Positions 18,828-26,680 of a stretch of DNA of 64,000 nt are shown piece by piece. How positions within the stretch are numbered: position 1 is the first letter of the stretch; every line of letters starts with the position of its first letter. Source of the DNA: JAFMPW01 sp041743085. GTDB taxonomy: Bacteria; Bacteroidota; Bacteroidia; Flavobacteriales; Flavobacteriaceae. The stretch covers positions 37,493 to 101,492 of the forward strand of contig JBGTNL010000049.1 of assembly GCA_041743085.1 (NCBI GenBank), written 5' to 3'. A program made the translations under genes and the position numbers. A model generated the notes under the pieces. That model saw only the letters and a program-made list of their open reading frames with translations. It was not told the DNA's origin and made no database searches.

Positions 18828-19349
18828 CTAATTGCCCAAGGCTTCCGCGATTTTCTTGTTCCACAGCAACTGCTTCTCGCGGTCCCGGGAATAATCGGTT
18901 TCCTTGTCATACCGATTCTGAAATGCGGTAAGCTCCCTGTTGATCTGCCTGTAAATGGATTTTACCTCCCCTTTAACATCTTTGGTAAAATTGGTTTCGG
19001 CCACCAGTTTTCGCATTTTACGTGCAAATAATTCGGAAATATCAAAATGAAGTTGCTCGTGGCTTAGAATCACATCGTCACAAATGTCTGGTTGATACCA
19101 GGATTTGGTGGGATAGAAGAAGGTGCTCACTGTGTAATCCAGTTCAAATCCACCATCGGTTTCCATAGTTGCGAATTGGTAACTAATACCGCTGGCCGTG
19201 GTAGCAGCGGCATATGCCGTCTTAAAAGGTTTGCCCTTAAAATCCGCCCAGCTAAGCCGATGTTCAGGATGCCAAAGGATAGATTCTTCATTTTGGCACC
19301 AGCTGCACACGCTGAATAAGAGGATGAAAACCGAAAAATAATTCCGCAT
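18828..19349 (-). CDS. exported DUF922-type putative zinc protease
   Basis: 173 residues with a signal peptide ending near CSWCQ. The motif SHEQLHFDISE contains a canonical HExxH (HEQLH) and is typical of DUF922, described as secreted zinc-dependent protease-like proteins. Upstream, LSWADFKG is also characteristic. The chain is short and only two zinc ligands are obvious from the motif; a third ligand would have to come from the following helix. Proteolytic activity is inferred, not shown. It is a single gene between the isomerase and the osmC operon. Confidence 0.8.
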   Translation of the reverse strand: MRNYFSVFILLFSVCSWCQNEESILWHPEHRLSWADFKGKPFKTAYAAATTASGISYQFATMETDGGFELDYTVSTFFYPTKSWYQPDICDDVILSHEQLHFDISELFARKMRKLVAETNFTKDVKGEVKSIYRQINRELTAFQNRYDKETDYSRDREKQLLWNKKIAEALGN

Positions 19350-19466
19350 TTGGTTCTTGCTGTAACCGTTTCCTATTTAAACGTAGTAAAAAGCATTTCT
19401 GTATAAAGGAAACCTCAAATTTCAACTGACAGATGGCGCGGCACTTTTTGGTATAGATACAGCATG

Positions 19467-19871
19467 CTACAATACCCAATGAAAGCTTATGTCGCGCTTA
19501 ATATCGGGATGGAGACTTTTATGCACCGGACATGTATTTGCAGTATGTTCCAGGATTTTTCTTTGTTTTTCGGACACCTTGGATGGCAGGCTAAGTTTCA
19601 CGTTTATCTCCGATATTCTCCTTGGTTCGGAAGCCATAATTTTAGTTACTTCTGCCGTCGAATTAGTAAGATCTACCCCCATCTCCCTTGCTTTTATACC
19701 CATAACGGTAAGCATGCAACTGGCCAATCCGGTGGCTACGGTATCTGTAGGGGAAAATGCCTGTCCTAACCCATTGTTGTCTACGGGGGCATCCGTAATG
19801 AACCGATTGCCCGAACGGAGATGGGTGCAGGTAGTTCGTAACTCTCCCGTATAGGTTACTTTGGATGTCAT
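19467..19871 (-). CDS. OsmC family peroxidase-like protein
   Basis: 134 residues. The two redox cysteines of the OsmC/Ohr fold are visible: C52 in GLASCMLTVMGI and C114 in ANTCPVHKSL. These proteins reduce organic hydroperoxides through a thiol/disulfide cycle in the cytoplasm. The start codon is 2 bases after the stop of the LysM gene, so it is the last gene of the guaA operon. OsmC-type enzymes depend on low-molecular-weight or dihydrolipoyl thiols; a bacillithiol gene (bshC) is nearby but separately transcribed. Confidence 0.93.
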   Translation of the reverse strand: MTSKVTYTGELRTTCTHLRSGNRFITDAPVDNNGLGQAFSPTDTVATGLASCMLTVMGIKAREMGVDLTNSTAEVTKIMASEPRRISEINVKLSLPSKVSEKQRKILEHTANTCPVHKSLHPDIKRDISFHWVL

Positions 19872-19873
19872 GT

Positions 19874-22039
19874 TCAGGGATTTATTTCTTTAATATGCAT
19901 GCTGTCATACGTCATAATGTAAGATGCCATATTAAAATAACCGGAGGTTATGTCCTTTGTATAATTGAATTTATTGCCAGTGTACTCGGTAACCCCAATC
20001 AACTCGGATGCCTCGAAAAGATTCATTTTATAGGCGAGCTTCAGCAGAAGGTCATAGGTAAGATCAAAACCACGAACCGCATATCTGTCGGGACTACTCC
20101 CCCAACGCTTCTGGTACTGTCTGACGAAGCTATTACCTGCCACCTCACGATATGCTGAAGGATAGGTAAAATTAAGGTTGGAAAGGTGAGTGCCGGAAAT
20201 AACATCATTATCAAAAGCCCTGTTTTTATTCGTTGTAAACATCCGTACTTTAATGTCGGTCGTATTTGACGAATTTAAAATGGAGGTGACGCTGGATACC
20301 CATTTGGAATTATTACTTTCCAGGAACACCCAATTGTCCTGCTCCTCCGACAATAACTCGGTAAGTTCTTCCAGATTAATTGAGATATTCTTCTCTTCTT
20401 CTTTGACCTCGACTATCTTTGAATCCGGAAATTTTTCCAAAATTCTTTCCTTGGCAATAACACTGGATGTATCGGCAATAATAATAATATTCTGATCTGT
20501 TACCAGTGTTTCCATATAATCTAGCATGTGTTCTCTTAACACCTCATCCGTGGGAATGGAAAAGAATACATTATTTAAGCTAATATCACTTTCCGAGGCT
20601 AAAGGGGCCAGGACGGGGATTTGTCGACTGGCAGCCTGAACCGCAACTTCTTTTAAAGAATTTATTTGCAAGGGGCCCACAATAGCGCTGACATCCATAA
20701 GGTTTTCTCCCCGTAAAATATCCTTTGTCTTTTTCATGTCCAATTGGGTATCATAGGTTTTTACATCTACGGAAATCCCTAAGCTCGCTATAGAATCTAT
20801 TGCGATCAGGGCTCCGGAGTACAACCCCAGGCTATACTTTATAGCATTACTTCTTTCAATAGCTTTTTCCGCACTCTCTTCGTCCGCAAGATCAATCTTA
20901 TCTAACCGAAAGGGTAATAGAAATAATAAAGTAGGTTTATTCTCAGTATGGATACTATCCAGCAGATTTATCTTATCCAATATAAGGGAGTTCTTTACTT
21001 CCAGATCGATCGCTTTTTCTCTGGGTATCTTCAAGACCATTCCTGCCTTAAGCCCTTGGGCCAGATCGGGATTGAGATCCAAAAGCTCCTTATAGGTAAT
21101 TCCTAAATTCCTCGTCAGGGAATATTCTGTCTGTTTGGGTTTTACCTCATAGAAAATAAAATTCTCCGTATTTACTTCCCCGGAATCCTCGCTCTTTTTA
21201 GGAAGCCTGATGACCATGCCTTCCTTCAGGCCATTTTGTTTTACAATTTCCGGGTTAAGCCGTACGATCTGCTCTCCCGTAATGCCATATTCCCGGCTTA
21301 GACTATACATTGTCTTCTTGAGAGGTACCGTATAGGACTCGTAAAGTTGCACTTGCAGCGAATCCACAGTGCTACCCGCAATTTTTGGAAGGTTAAGGAC
21401 CTGCCCAAGGGCCAGATAGTTTGTTGTCGTAGGAAGTTCCGGATTCAGTGCCACAAGACTATCAACCGTTATTCCATATTTGTGGGCAATACTCCACCTT
21501 GTTTCTTTTGGTTGAACGATATATTTCTCAAAATCTTCATGGCCGATACTATCATTTACATCCTCTACGTCCCTGTACTTAGGGATTCGGATACGCATCC
21601 CTTTCTTTAGCTGGGCCGCGTATAATTCCCTGTTATACCTTTTAATATCTTCCTCAGAGACATTATATCGCCTGGCAACTCCGTATAAAGTTTCTCTTTT
21701 TCTGACCCTGTGGGTGGTAAAGCCTATGGGCTTCTCCCGGGCGGTATCCACGCCGTTCTCACTTTTATCCGTATTCGCCGTTGGAAGCTGTTGTTGGGGG
21801 TTGGAAGCATCCGCATTGACCGGAATCACCAGGATAGTATTAGGCTTAAGATCATCACCTTGTTTGAGCTCCTTATTATATTTAAGGATGTTGAAAGGAG
21901 TTACTCCGTATTGTCTGGCTATGCCGGTCAGGGTCTCTCCTTTCTTTACGGCATGGGTCTGAAATTTTTGGGCCGTAGCCTTACACCCAAGGAAACATGC
22001 CATGAGAAGTATAGCAAAGCATTTTAATATTCTGTTCAT
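19874..22039 (-). CDS. LysM x5 / periplasmic-binding-protein type I fusion protein
   Basis: 721 residues from ATG 22039, chosen because the signal sequence MNRILKCFAILLMACFLGC starts there; a second ATG at 22051 overlaps guaA. Five LysM repeats occupy about residues 25-350, each ending in a LxIP-like strand (for example TILVIP, MRIRIP, MVIRLP). The rest (about 370-715) is a type I periplasmic-binding fold (LLPFRLDKIDL, IVGPLQINSLKEVA, RYAVRGFDLTYDLL). The lipobox FLGC is plausible. LysM binds peptidoglycan, and PBP type I folds occur in LpoA, an activator of penicillin-binding proteins, so a cell-wall synthesis regulator is a reasonable inference. It lies 2 bases after guaA and 2 before osmC. 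Confidence 0.9.
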   Translation of the reverse strand: MNRILKCFAILLMACFLGCKATAQKFQTHAVKKGETLTGIARQYGVTPFNILKYNKELKQGDDLKPNTILVIPVNADASNPQQQLPTANTDKSENGVDTAREKPIGFTTHRVRKRETLYGVARRYNVSEEDIKRYNRELYAAQLKKGMRIRIPKYRDVEDVNDSIGHEDFEKYIVQPKETRWSIAHKYGITVDSLVALNPELPTTTNYLALGQVLNLPKIAGSTVDSLQVQLYESYTVPLKKTMYSLSREYGITGEQIVRLNPEIVKQNGLKEGMVIRLPKKSEDSGEVNTENFIFYEVKPKQTEYSLTRNLGITYKELLDLNPDLAQGLKAGMVLKIPREKAIDLEVKNSLILDKINLLDSIHTENKPTLLFLLPFRLDKIDLADEESAEKAIERSNAIKYSLGLYSGALIAIDSIASLGISVDVKTYDTQLDMKKTKDILRGENLMDVSAIVGPLQINSLKEVAVQAASRQIPVLAPLASESDISLNNVFFSIPTDEVLREHMLDYMETLVTDQNIIIIADTSSVIAKERILEKFPDSKIVEVKEEEKNISINLEELTELLSEEQDNWVFLESNNSKWVSSVTSILNSSNTTDIKVRMFTTNKNRAFDNDVISGTHLSNLNFTYPSAYREVAGNSFVRQYQKRWGSSPDRYAVRGFDLTYDLLLKLAYKMNLFEASELIGVTEYTGNKFNYTKDITSGYFNMASYIMTYDSMHIKEINP

Positions 22040-22041
22040 AG

Positions 22042-23574
22042 TTATTCCCATTCTATGGTTGCCGGAGGTTTAGAACTAATATCATATACTACTCTGTTCA
22101 CCCCCGGGACTTTGTTAATTATATCGTTGGCAGTCTTTTGTAAAAATTCATAGGGCTTATTTACCCAATCTGCCGTCATGCCGTCCGTGCTTTCAACAGC
22201 GCGTAAAGCTACGCATTTTTCATAAGTTCGTTCGTCACCCATCACCCCTACACTATGTACGGGTAAAAGCATTGCCCCGGCCTGCCAGACCTTGTCGTAC
22301 AGATTCCAATCCTTCAGGCCATTGATAAAAATAGCATCCACCTCCTGTAGGATAGCTACCTTTTCCGCCGTTATATCCCCTAATATGCGAATGGCTAGCC
22401 CGGGACCCGGAAAAGGATGCCTGCCCAGGCGTTCCGGATCAATGTTCATGCTCTTCCCTACCCTCCGCACTTCGTCCTTAAATAACATTTTTAGCGGCTC
22501 CACCACGTTTAATTTCATAAAATCGGGCAATCCACCTACATTGTGGTGACTCTTAATAGTTGCCGATGGGCCCCCTGTTGCAGAGACCGACTCAATTACA
22601 TCGGGATAAATAGTTCCCTGTGCCAACCATTTGGCATCCTCTACCGCATGTGCCTCATCATCAAAAACCTCAATAAATACCCCTCCAATGATCTTGCGTT
22701 TTTGCTCTGGATCGCTCACTCCGGACAAAGCGCCCAAAAAACGTGCCGAAGCATCCACTCCCTTAACATTAAGGCCCATCCCCTTGTATTGTTCCAGGAC
22801 ATCCCGAAATTCATTTTTTCGCAATAGGCCGTTATTTACAAAGATACAATGCAGGTGTTTTCCGATGGCTTTGTGAAGCAGCATGGCCGCAACGGTGGAA
22901 TCTACGCCGCCAGAAAGGCCCAGAATAACTTTGTCCCTTCCAATTTTGCGTTTTAATGCGGTCACTGTGGTTTCTATAAAGGCATCAGGTGTCCATGATC
23001 GCTCCAATCCGGCGATGTGAACGAGAAAATTCTCCAACACTTGTTTCCCATCCGTGGTGTGGTATACCTCGGGATGAAATTGTATGCAGTAGGTAGCTTC
23101 ACCCTCAAATTTAAACGCGGCATTTTGAACATCGTTCGTACTCGCCAGGTGGACTGTATTTTCAGGCAATTTTGTTATGGTATCCGCATGACTCATCCAT
23201 ACCTGGGAACCCTCGGTAACGCCTTTCAATAAAGGCTCGTCCTTTTTTATATAAGTAAGATTGGCCCTTCCGTATTCCCTTGTGCTGGAAGGGGCTACTT
23301 TACCGCCGTTAAAGTGGGCAAGGTACTGAGCCCCAAAACAAATTCCCAACAATGGTATTTTCCCTTTAATTCGTGAGAGATCGGGATGTGGGGCGTCGTC
23401 AGCCCTTACGGAAAAGGGGGATCCGGATAGGATCACAGCCTTGTATTCCGAAAGATCCGCGGGAGGCTTATTAAAGGGTTTTATTTCACAGAAAATATTC
23501 AGTTCCCTAACCCTTCTGGCGATGAGTTGTGTGTACTGGGAACCGAAGTCAATAATAAGGACGTTATTTTGCAT
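22042..23574 (-). CDS. guaA: GMP synthase (glutamine-hydrolysing)
   Basis: 510 residues from MQNNVLIIDFGSQYTQ, the usual start; an in-frame ATG 15 bases upstream adds MLFLP and falls on the predicted promoter. GuaA aminates XMP to GMP. The class I glutaminase domain carries C79 in GICFGAQ and the His/Glu pair in FHPEVYHT. The ATP pyrophosphatase domain has GLSGGVDST, and the C-terminal dimerisation domain ends in KPPATIEWE. It is the first gene of an operon with the LysM-PBP and osmC genes. Confidence 0.97.
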   Translation of the reverse strand: MQNNVLIIDFGSQYTQLIARRVRELNIFCEIKPFNKPPADLSEYKAVILSGSPFSVRADDAPHPDLSRIKGKIPLLGICFGAQYLAHFNGGKVAPSSTREYGRANLTYIKKDEPLLKGVTEGSQVWMSHADTITKLPENTVHLASTNDVQNAAFKFEGEATYCIQFHPEVYHTTDGKQVLENFLVHIAGLERSWTPDAFIETTVTALKRKIGRDKVILGLSGGVDSTVAAMLLHKAIGKHLHCIFVNNGLLRKNEFRDVLEQYKGMGLNVKGVDASARFLGALSGVSDPEQKRKIIGGVFIEVFDDEAHAVEDAKWLAQGTIYPDVIESVSATGGPSATIKSHHNVGGLPDFMKLNVVEPLKMLFKDEVRRVGKSMNIDPERLGRHPFPGPGLAIRILGDITAEKVAILQEVDAIFINGLKDWNLYDKVWQAGAMLLPVHSVGVMGDERTYEKCVALRAVESTDGMTADWVNKPYEFLQKTANDIINKVPGVNRVVYDISSKPPATIEWE

Positions 23575-23577
23575 GGG

Positions 23578-23585
23578 CAAAAATA
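23578..23585 (-). promoter_or_regulatory. -7 box directly before guaA (TATTTTTG)
   Basis: Minus-strand TATTTTTG is an exact TAnnTTTG match ending 3 bases before ATG 23574. A start of transcription at the usual distance would fall on or next to the ATG, implying a leaderless or near-leaderless guaA mRNA. Confidence 0.35.
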
Positions 23586-24377
23586 GCAAAATGCCTATTT
23601 TGTAAAATGAGGAAACAGGAATATTTATCCAATTAATTTTAAGAGTTATAAACAGGTCTATTTTCTGATCAAAGAAGAGGGTAAAAATCTGATATCGGTT
23701 CTGACCTTAAGACAGCTTAAAATCTCATCCATTGAACGAAAGAATAAAAGAAAATGTACCGTGTAGGTTGCGGGTATCGCAGATGGAAAACGGTGCTAAG
23801 AGAGGAAAAAATCCATTTCCATTTGTAGCTAGGGGGAATCACTTGACTTAATATATTGTTTAATTAGTTTATCATAATATACTGGTTATTAATTATATAA
23901 ATTGATTCCTACAAATTAATTTTTAACCATTTTCAGAGCACATGCAAGGGAATTATCCGCTTTTTATGGGCGCTGAAATGAAAATTCATTATCACAGGGA
24001 TTCGGATAACTGTAAAACTTTAAAAGGAATAGATGGAGGGTGTTTTTCAGAATACTGCTCTTTTAGTCGGGGTAATTCAGCCATCCAAATTGAAGCAATT
24101 CAATTTGGGGCTTAATTAAAAAAGCCCCGGCATGGACGCCGGGGCTTTTCAAATCAAAAACCAACCTAAACACATGAACTTATTATTTATGACACTCCCG
24201 ATGGTTATCGGGACAAAATTTAAAAATTGTCTTTTTCATAGCAATTTGTATATATAACAATCAAGCTTTAAAATACCCTACCCGAAATTTTAAAAAAATT
24301 GATTTTTTTTGCGTGCAATCACGGAAAGTGCCTATTCACAGGCGATTTGAGAGGAGTAATTTTAAAATAAAAGAATT
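23586..24377. other. gene-poor stretch upstream of guaA
   Basis: About 790 bases of AT-rich DNA with no convincing gene. A frame of about 45 codons ending near 23765 (containing YKQVYFLIKEEGKNLISVL) lacks a good start and matches nothing I recognise; it may be a decayed fragment. A strong hairpin terminator is at 24118-24149, and a small palindrome TCCCGAT-GGTT-ATCGGGA is at 24196-24213. Confidence 0.4.
24118..24149 (+). terminator. strong bidirectional-type terminator hairpin
   Basis: AAAAGCCCCGGC and GCCGGGGCTTTT flank a five-base loop, with A-rich and T-rich sides, so it could act on both strands. No gene ends within about 500 bases on either side in the correct direction, which leaves its transcript unexplained. 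Confidence 0.8.
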
Positions 24378-24770
24378 ATTGTTGTCCGGTAAAATAGTTT
24401 ATATGCTGAATTAACCGGCAAATACAGGGGCTTTAAAGTCTTTTAAAAGCCGGTCCCTTGATTTTGGAAAATTTTAAAATGCCGGAGTATTCACTCTTCT
24501 GAAAAACTTATTAATTTATAATCAAATGATTATCGATTAGGGCGTGTTAACACTAAACGGAAATCATGGATTTTTTGATGATTTTTTCGGATTTTAAGGC
24601 TGTTTTTGTAAAACATAGCGAGCTACGTTGGCAAAAACAAACGAAGAAATACGGAAAAAGGGCGAAAAATCAAATTTTAGGCTTAGTGTTAACAGGCCCT
24701 AGTTAAAATTTAGTCTATTGTCTTATGTCTAATAGCGAAGCGGTCTTGTGTCTTTAACCGGACACTAATG
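24378..24770 (-). repeat. repeat family 2, copy D, divergent and interrupted by a MITE
   Basis: The left end (ATTGTTGTCCGGTAAAA) and the right 50 bases (with agcgaagcggtcttgtg and tttaaccggaca) match the ends of the inverted family 2 elements. The interior is diverged. The family 1 element at 24538-24701 lies inside it; without that insert the length would be about 229 bp, close to the other copies. Confidence 0.6.
24538..24701 (+). repeat. MITE-like repeat, family 1 copy 2
   Basis: 164 bp with near-perfect 19-bp terminal inverted repeats: TAGGGCGTGTTAACACTAA against the reverse complement of TTAGTGTTAACAGGCCCTA, one mismatch. It shares its core with 798-960. TA lies at both borders. An ATG frame (MIFSDFKAVFVKHSE...) crosses the element and stops within the right repeat. 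Confidence 0.8.
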
Positions 24771-24874
24771 TAAAAGAATTTCTATTTATTTCATTCCTTC
24801 TTACAGGCGCTAATGATTCCGTCCTTCCATTGTATAGGGAGACGGGAAGTCTTCACCAATATATCTGAAATTTT

Positions 24875-26485
24875 CTAATCCGTCTTAATAATGGTGAATT
24901 CCTCAAAAAGTGGTCGCAGCGAATTCATGAGCATGGGGATAAGTTCTTCGCCAAATTCCAAATACAATTCCGAGAAGTTTAAATGACGCTCCTGAAGCGA
25001 ATGAATGGGAAACAATTCGTTCTGAATTTCCGTTATTCGTATTACCTGATCTTTCAGTTTCCGCTTCTGAGCTTTAAGCAGCCGTTTTTCAAGATGGTCC
25101 AGGCCTTTCTTCTGCTTTACCTCCTGTGCTTTTACAGCCCCCAGAAAGGATTTGTCAGTTTCTTCGGCAATTTCGTAAAGGCTTTCAAACTGTTGGTCCA
25201 GATGATTTTTTTGGGGTGAGAAGTCGATATCAATATTGGAGATTTCCCGAATCTTTTTATTGATGAGACTACTTTGTTTCAAAAAAAGATCGGCAACCTT
25301 CAGGTTCAGTTTTTTCAATTTTTTATGTTGTTTTTCTGAAATGATCAAAACCGAATTCCGGAGTAACACTATTGGGAAGGTGACATTTAAAGCCTCAAAT
25401 GAAGATTTCAGTTCCAGCCAATAGGCCAGTTCTCCCCCACCGCCAATGTAACAAAGATTGGGCAATATCACTTCCTGGTACAACGGACGGGCTATTACAT
25501 TTGGTGAAAATCGCTCCGGACGGTTTTCCAACTCGGCCAGTAACTCTTCTTTAGTAAATACAATGTCTGTATTGAGCACATAAAATTGTCCTTCATTTTC
25601 AACGATGCGCTCTCTTATTCCATCCGACAAATAGAAATAATTGATCTCACGGGGATTGACTTGTATATCATAATTTTCTGGCAGTTCCTGAAGTTTCCCC
25701 ACCGTTTCTTCCACTTTTACGGAGGCGATATTTTCCAGAATATCGCGGGTGGCATAGGGAATCAATAACCGCTTTAAATTTTTATCATCCCCGTCAAGGA
25801 TGACCAGGCCATATTCCCCGAACAATTCGTTGGCAAGATATTTGGTGGCAGTTGTCAGCGTCTGATGCTCCAGATAAGCCTTACGAAACAATTCCGTGAG
25901 ACGATTGGCGTTTATACTATTTCCTATTTCCAGGGAAAATAACTCAAAAACGGCTTCAAGTCCCTCTGTAGAAAATTTACCAACCGCCCCGCCCCGATAG
26001 TCCTCAGGATTCCACTGCAATTTCTTTCCTTTAAAATTGAAGTAATTGATCTCCTCAAAATCGTGATCTTCCGTCGCCATCCAGTACAGCGGTACAAAAT
26101 TGTGTTCCGGGTAGGCCGTTTTCAGCTCCCTGCCAAGGTTAATAGTGTTTATGATCTTATATAAAAAATACAAGGGGCCTGTGAACAAATTGAGCTGATG
26201 CCCGGTGACCACGGTAAAGGTGCTTGGATCTTCCAAAGACTTTATATGATCCCTTACCTTCCTGGAGACCGAAATGCCATTGTATTGGGCTTCTAACACC
26301 GAACGCAAAATTTTCCTGTTTTCTTGTGGGAAGTTGGCCTTTTTTTCAGCTATCTGAGCTTCAAAATCCTCGAGCGTAGAAAATCTTTTATAAAAAGGTT
26401 TAAGACTTTCCTTCTCCTCCAGATAATCGCATATTAACTCGGAAAAATAGCCGGTTTTTCTAAAAGGGATAGAGGCAACTTCCAT
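24875..26485 (-). CDS. bshC: bacillithiol biosynthesis cysteine-adding enzyme BshC
   Basis: 536 residues, matching the family length. BshC joins cysteine to glucosamine-malate in the last step of bacillithiol synthesis. Family-typical stretches are VVTGHQLNLFTGPLYFLYKIINTI near residue 90, LYWMATEDHDFEEIN near 145, and ARPLYQEVILPNLCYIGGGGELAYWLELK near 335, followed by a coiled-coil region (about 400-470). Bacillithiol in Bacteroidota is established by this gene family. It is alone in its transcript, with an exact -7 box upstream. Confidence 0.95.
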   Translation of the reverse strand: MEVASIPFRKTGYFSELICDYLEEKESLKPFYKRFSTLEDFEAQIAEKKANFPQENRKILRSVLEAQYNGISVSRKVRDHIKSLEDPSTFTVVTGHQLNLFTGPLYFLYKIINTINLGRELKTAYPEHNFVPLYWMATEDHDFEEINYFNFKGKKLQWNPEDYRGGAVGKFSTEGLEAVFELFSLEIGNSINANRLTELFRKAYLEHQTLTTATKYLANELFGEYGLVILDGDDKNLKRLLIPYATRDILENIASVKVEETVGKLQELPENYDIQVNPREINYFYLSDGIRERIVENEGQFYVLNTDIVFTKEELLAELENRPERFSPNVIARPLYQEVILPNLCYIGGGGELAYWLELKSSFEALNVTFPIVLLRNSVLIISEKQHKKLKKLNLKVADLFLKQSSLINKKIREISNIDIDFSPQKNHLDQQFESLYEIAEETDKSFLGAVKAQEVKQKKGLDHLEKRLLKAQKRKLKDQVIRITEIQNELFPIHSLQERHLNFSELYLEFGEELIPMLMNSLRPLFEEFTIIKTD

Positions 26486-26504
26486 GTGAGGTATTAAATC
26501 CGAC

Positions 26505-26512
26505 CAAAGATA
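26505..26512 (-). promoter_or_regulatory. -7 box for bshC (TATCTTTG)
   Basis: Minus-strand TATCTTTG lies 20 bases before the bshC ATG and fits TAnnTTTG exactly. Confidence 0.5.
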
Positions 26513-26646
26513 AAATTCTCCGGTTTTGGAATTCCTAAAAATACGTTAAGATGTTTAATCCGAAATTGCTATTTTTTCGTTCCAAAACGATCAACCTTTT
26601 TCATTACCCCTGATCGAATAAACCTGAGGATATCATGAATAATCCT

Positions 26647-26654
26647 TAGATTTG
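26647..26654 (+). promoter_or_regulatory. -7 box for the M14 peptidase gene (TAGATTTG)
   Basis: TAGATTTG matches TAnnTTTG exactly. A transcript starting about seven bases later reaches ATG 26681 after a short leader, which supports that start over ATG 26669. Confidence 0.5.
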
Positions 26655-26680
26655 GCCCAACACAAAACATGCCTTACCCT

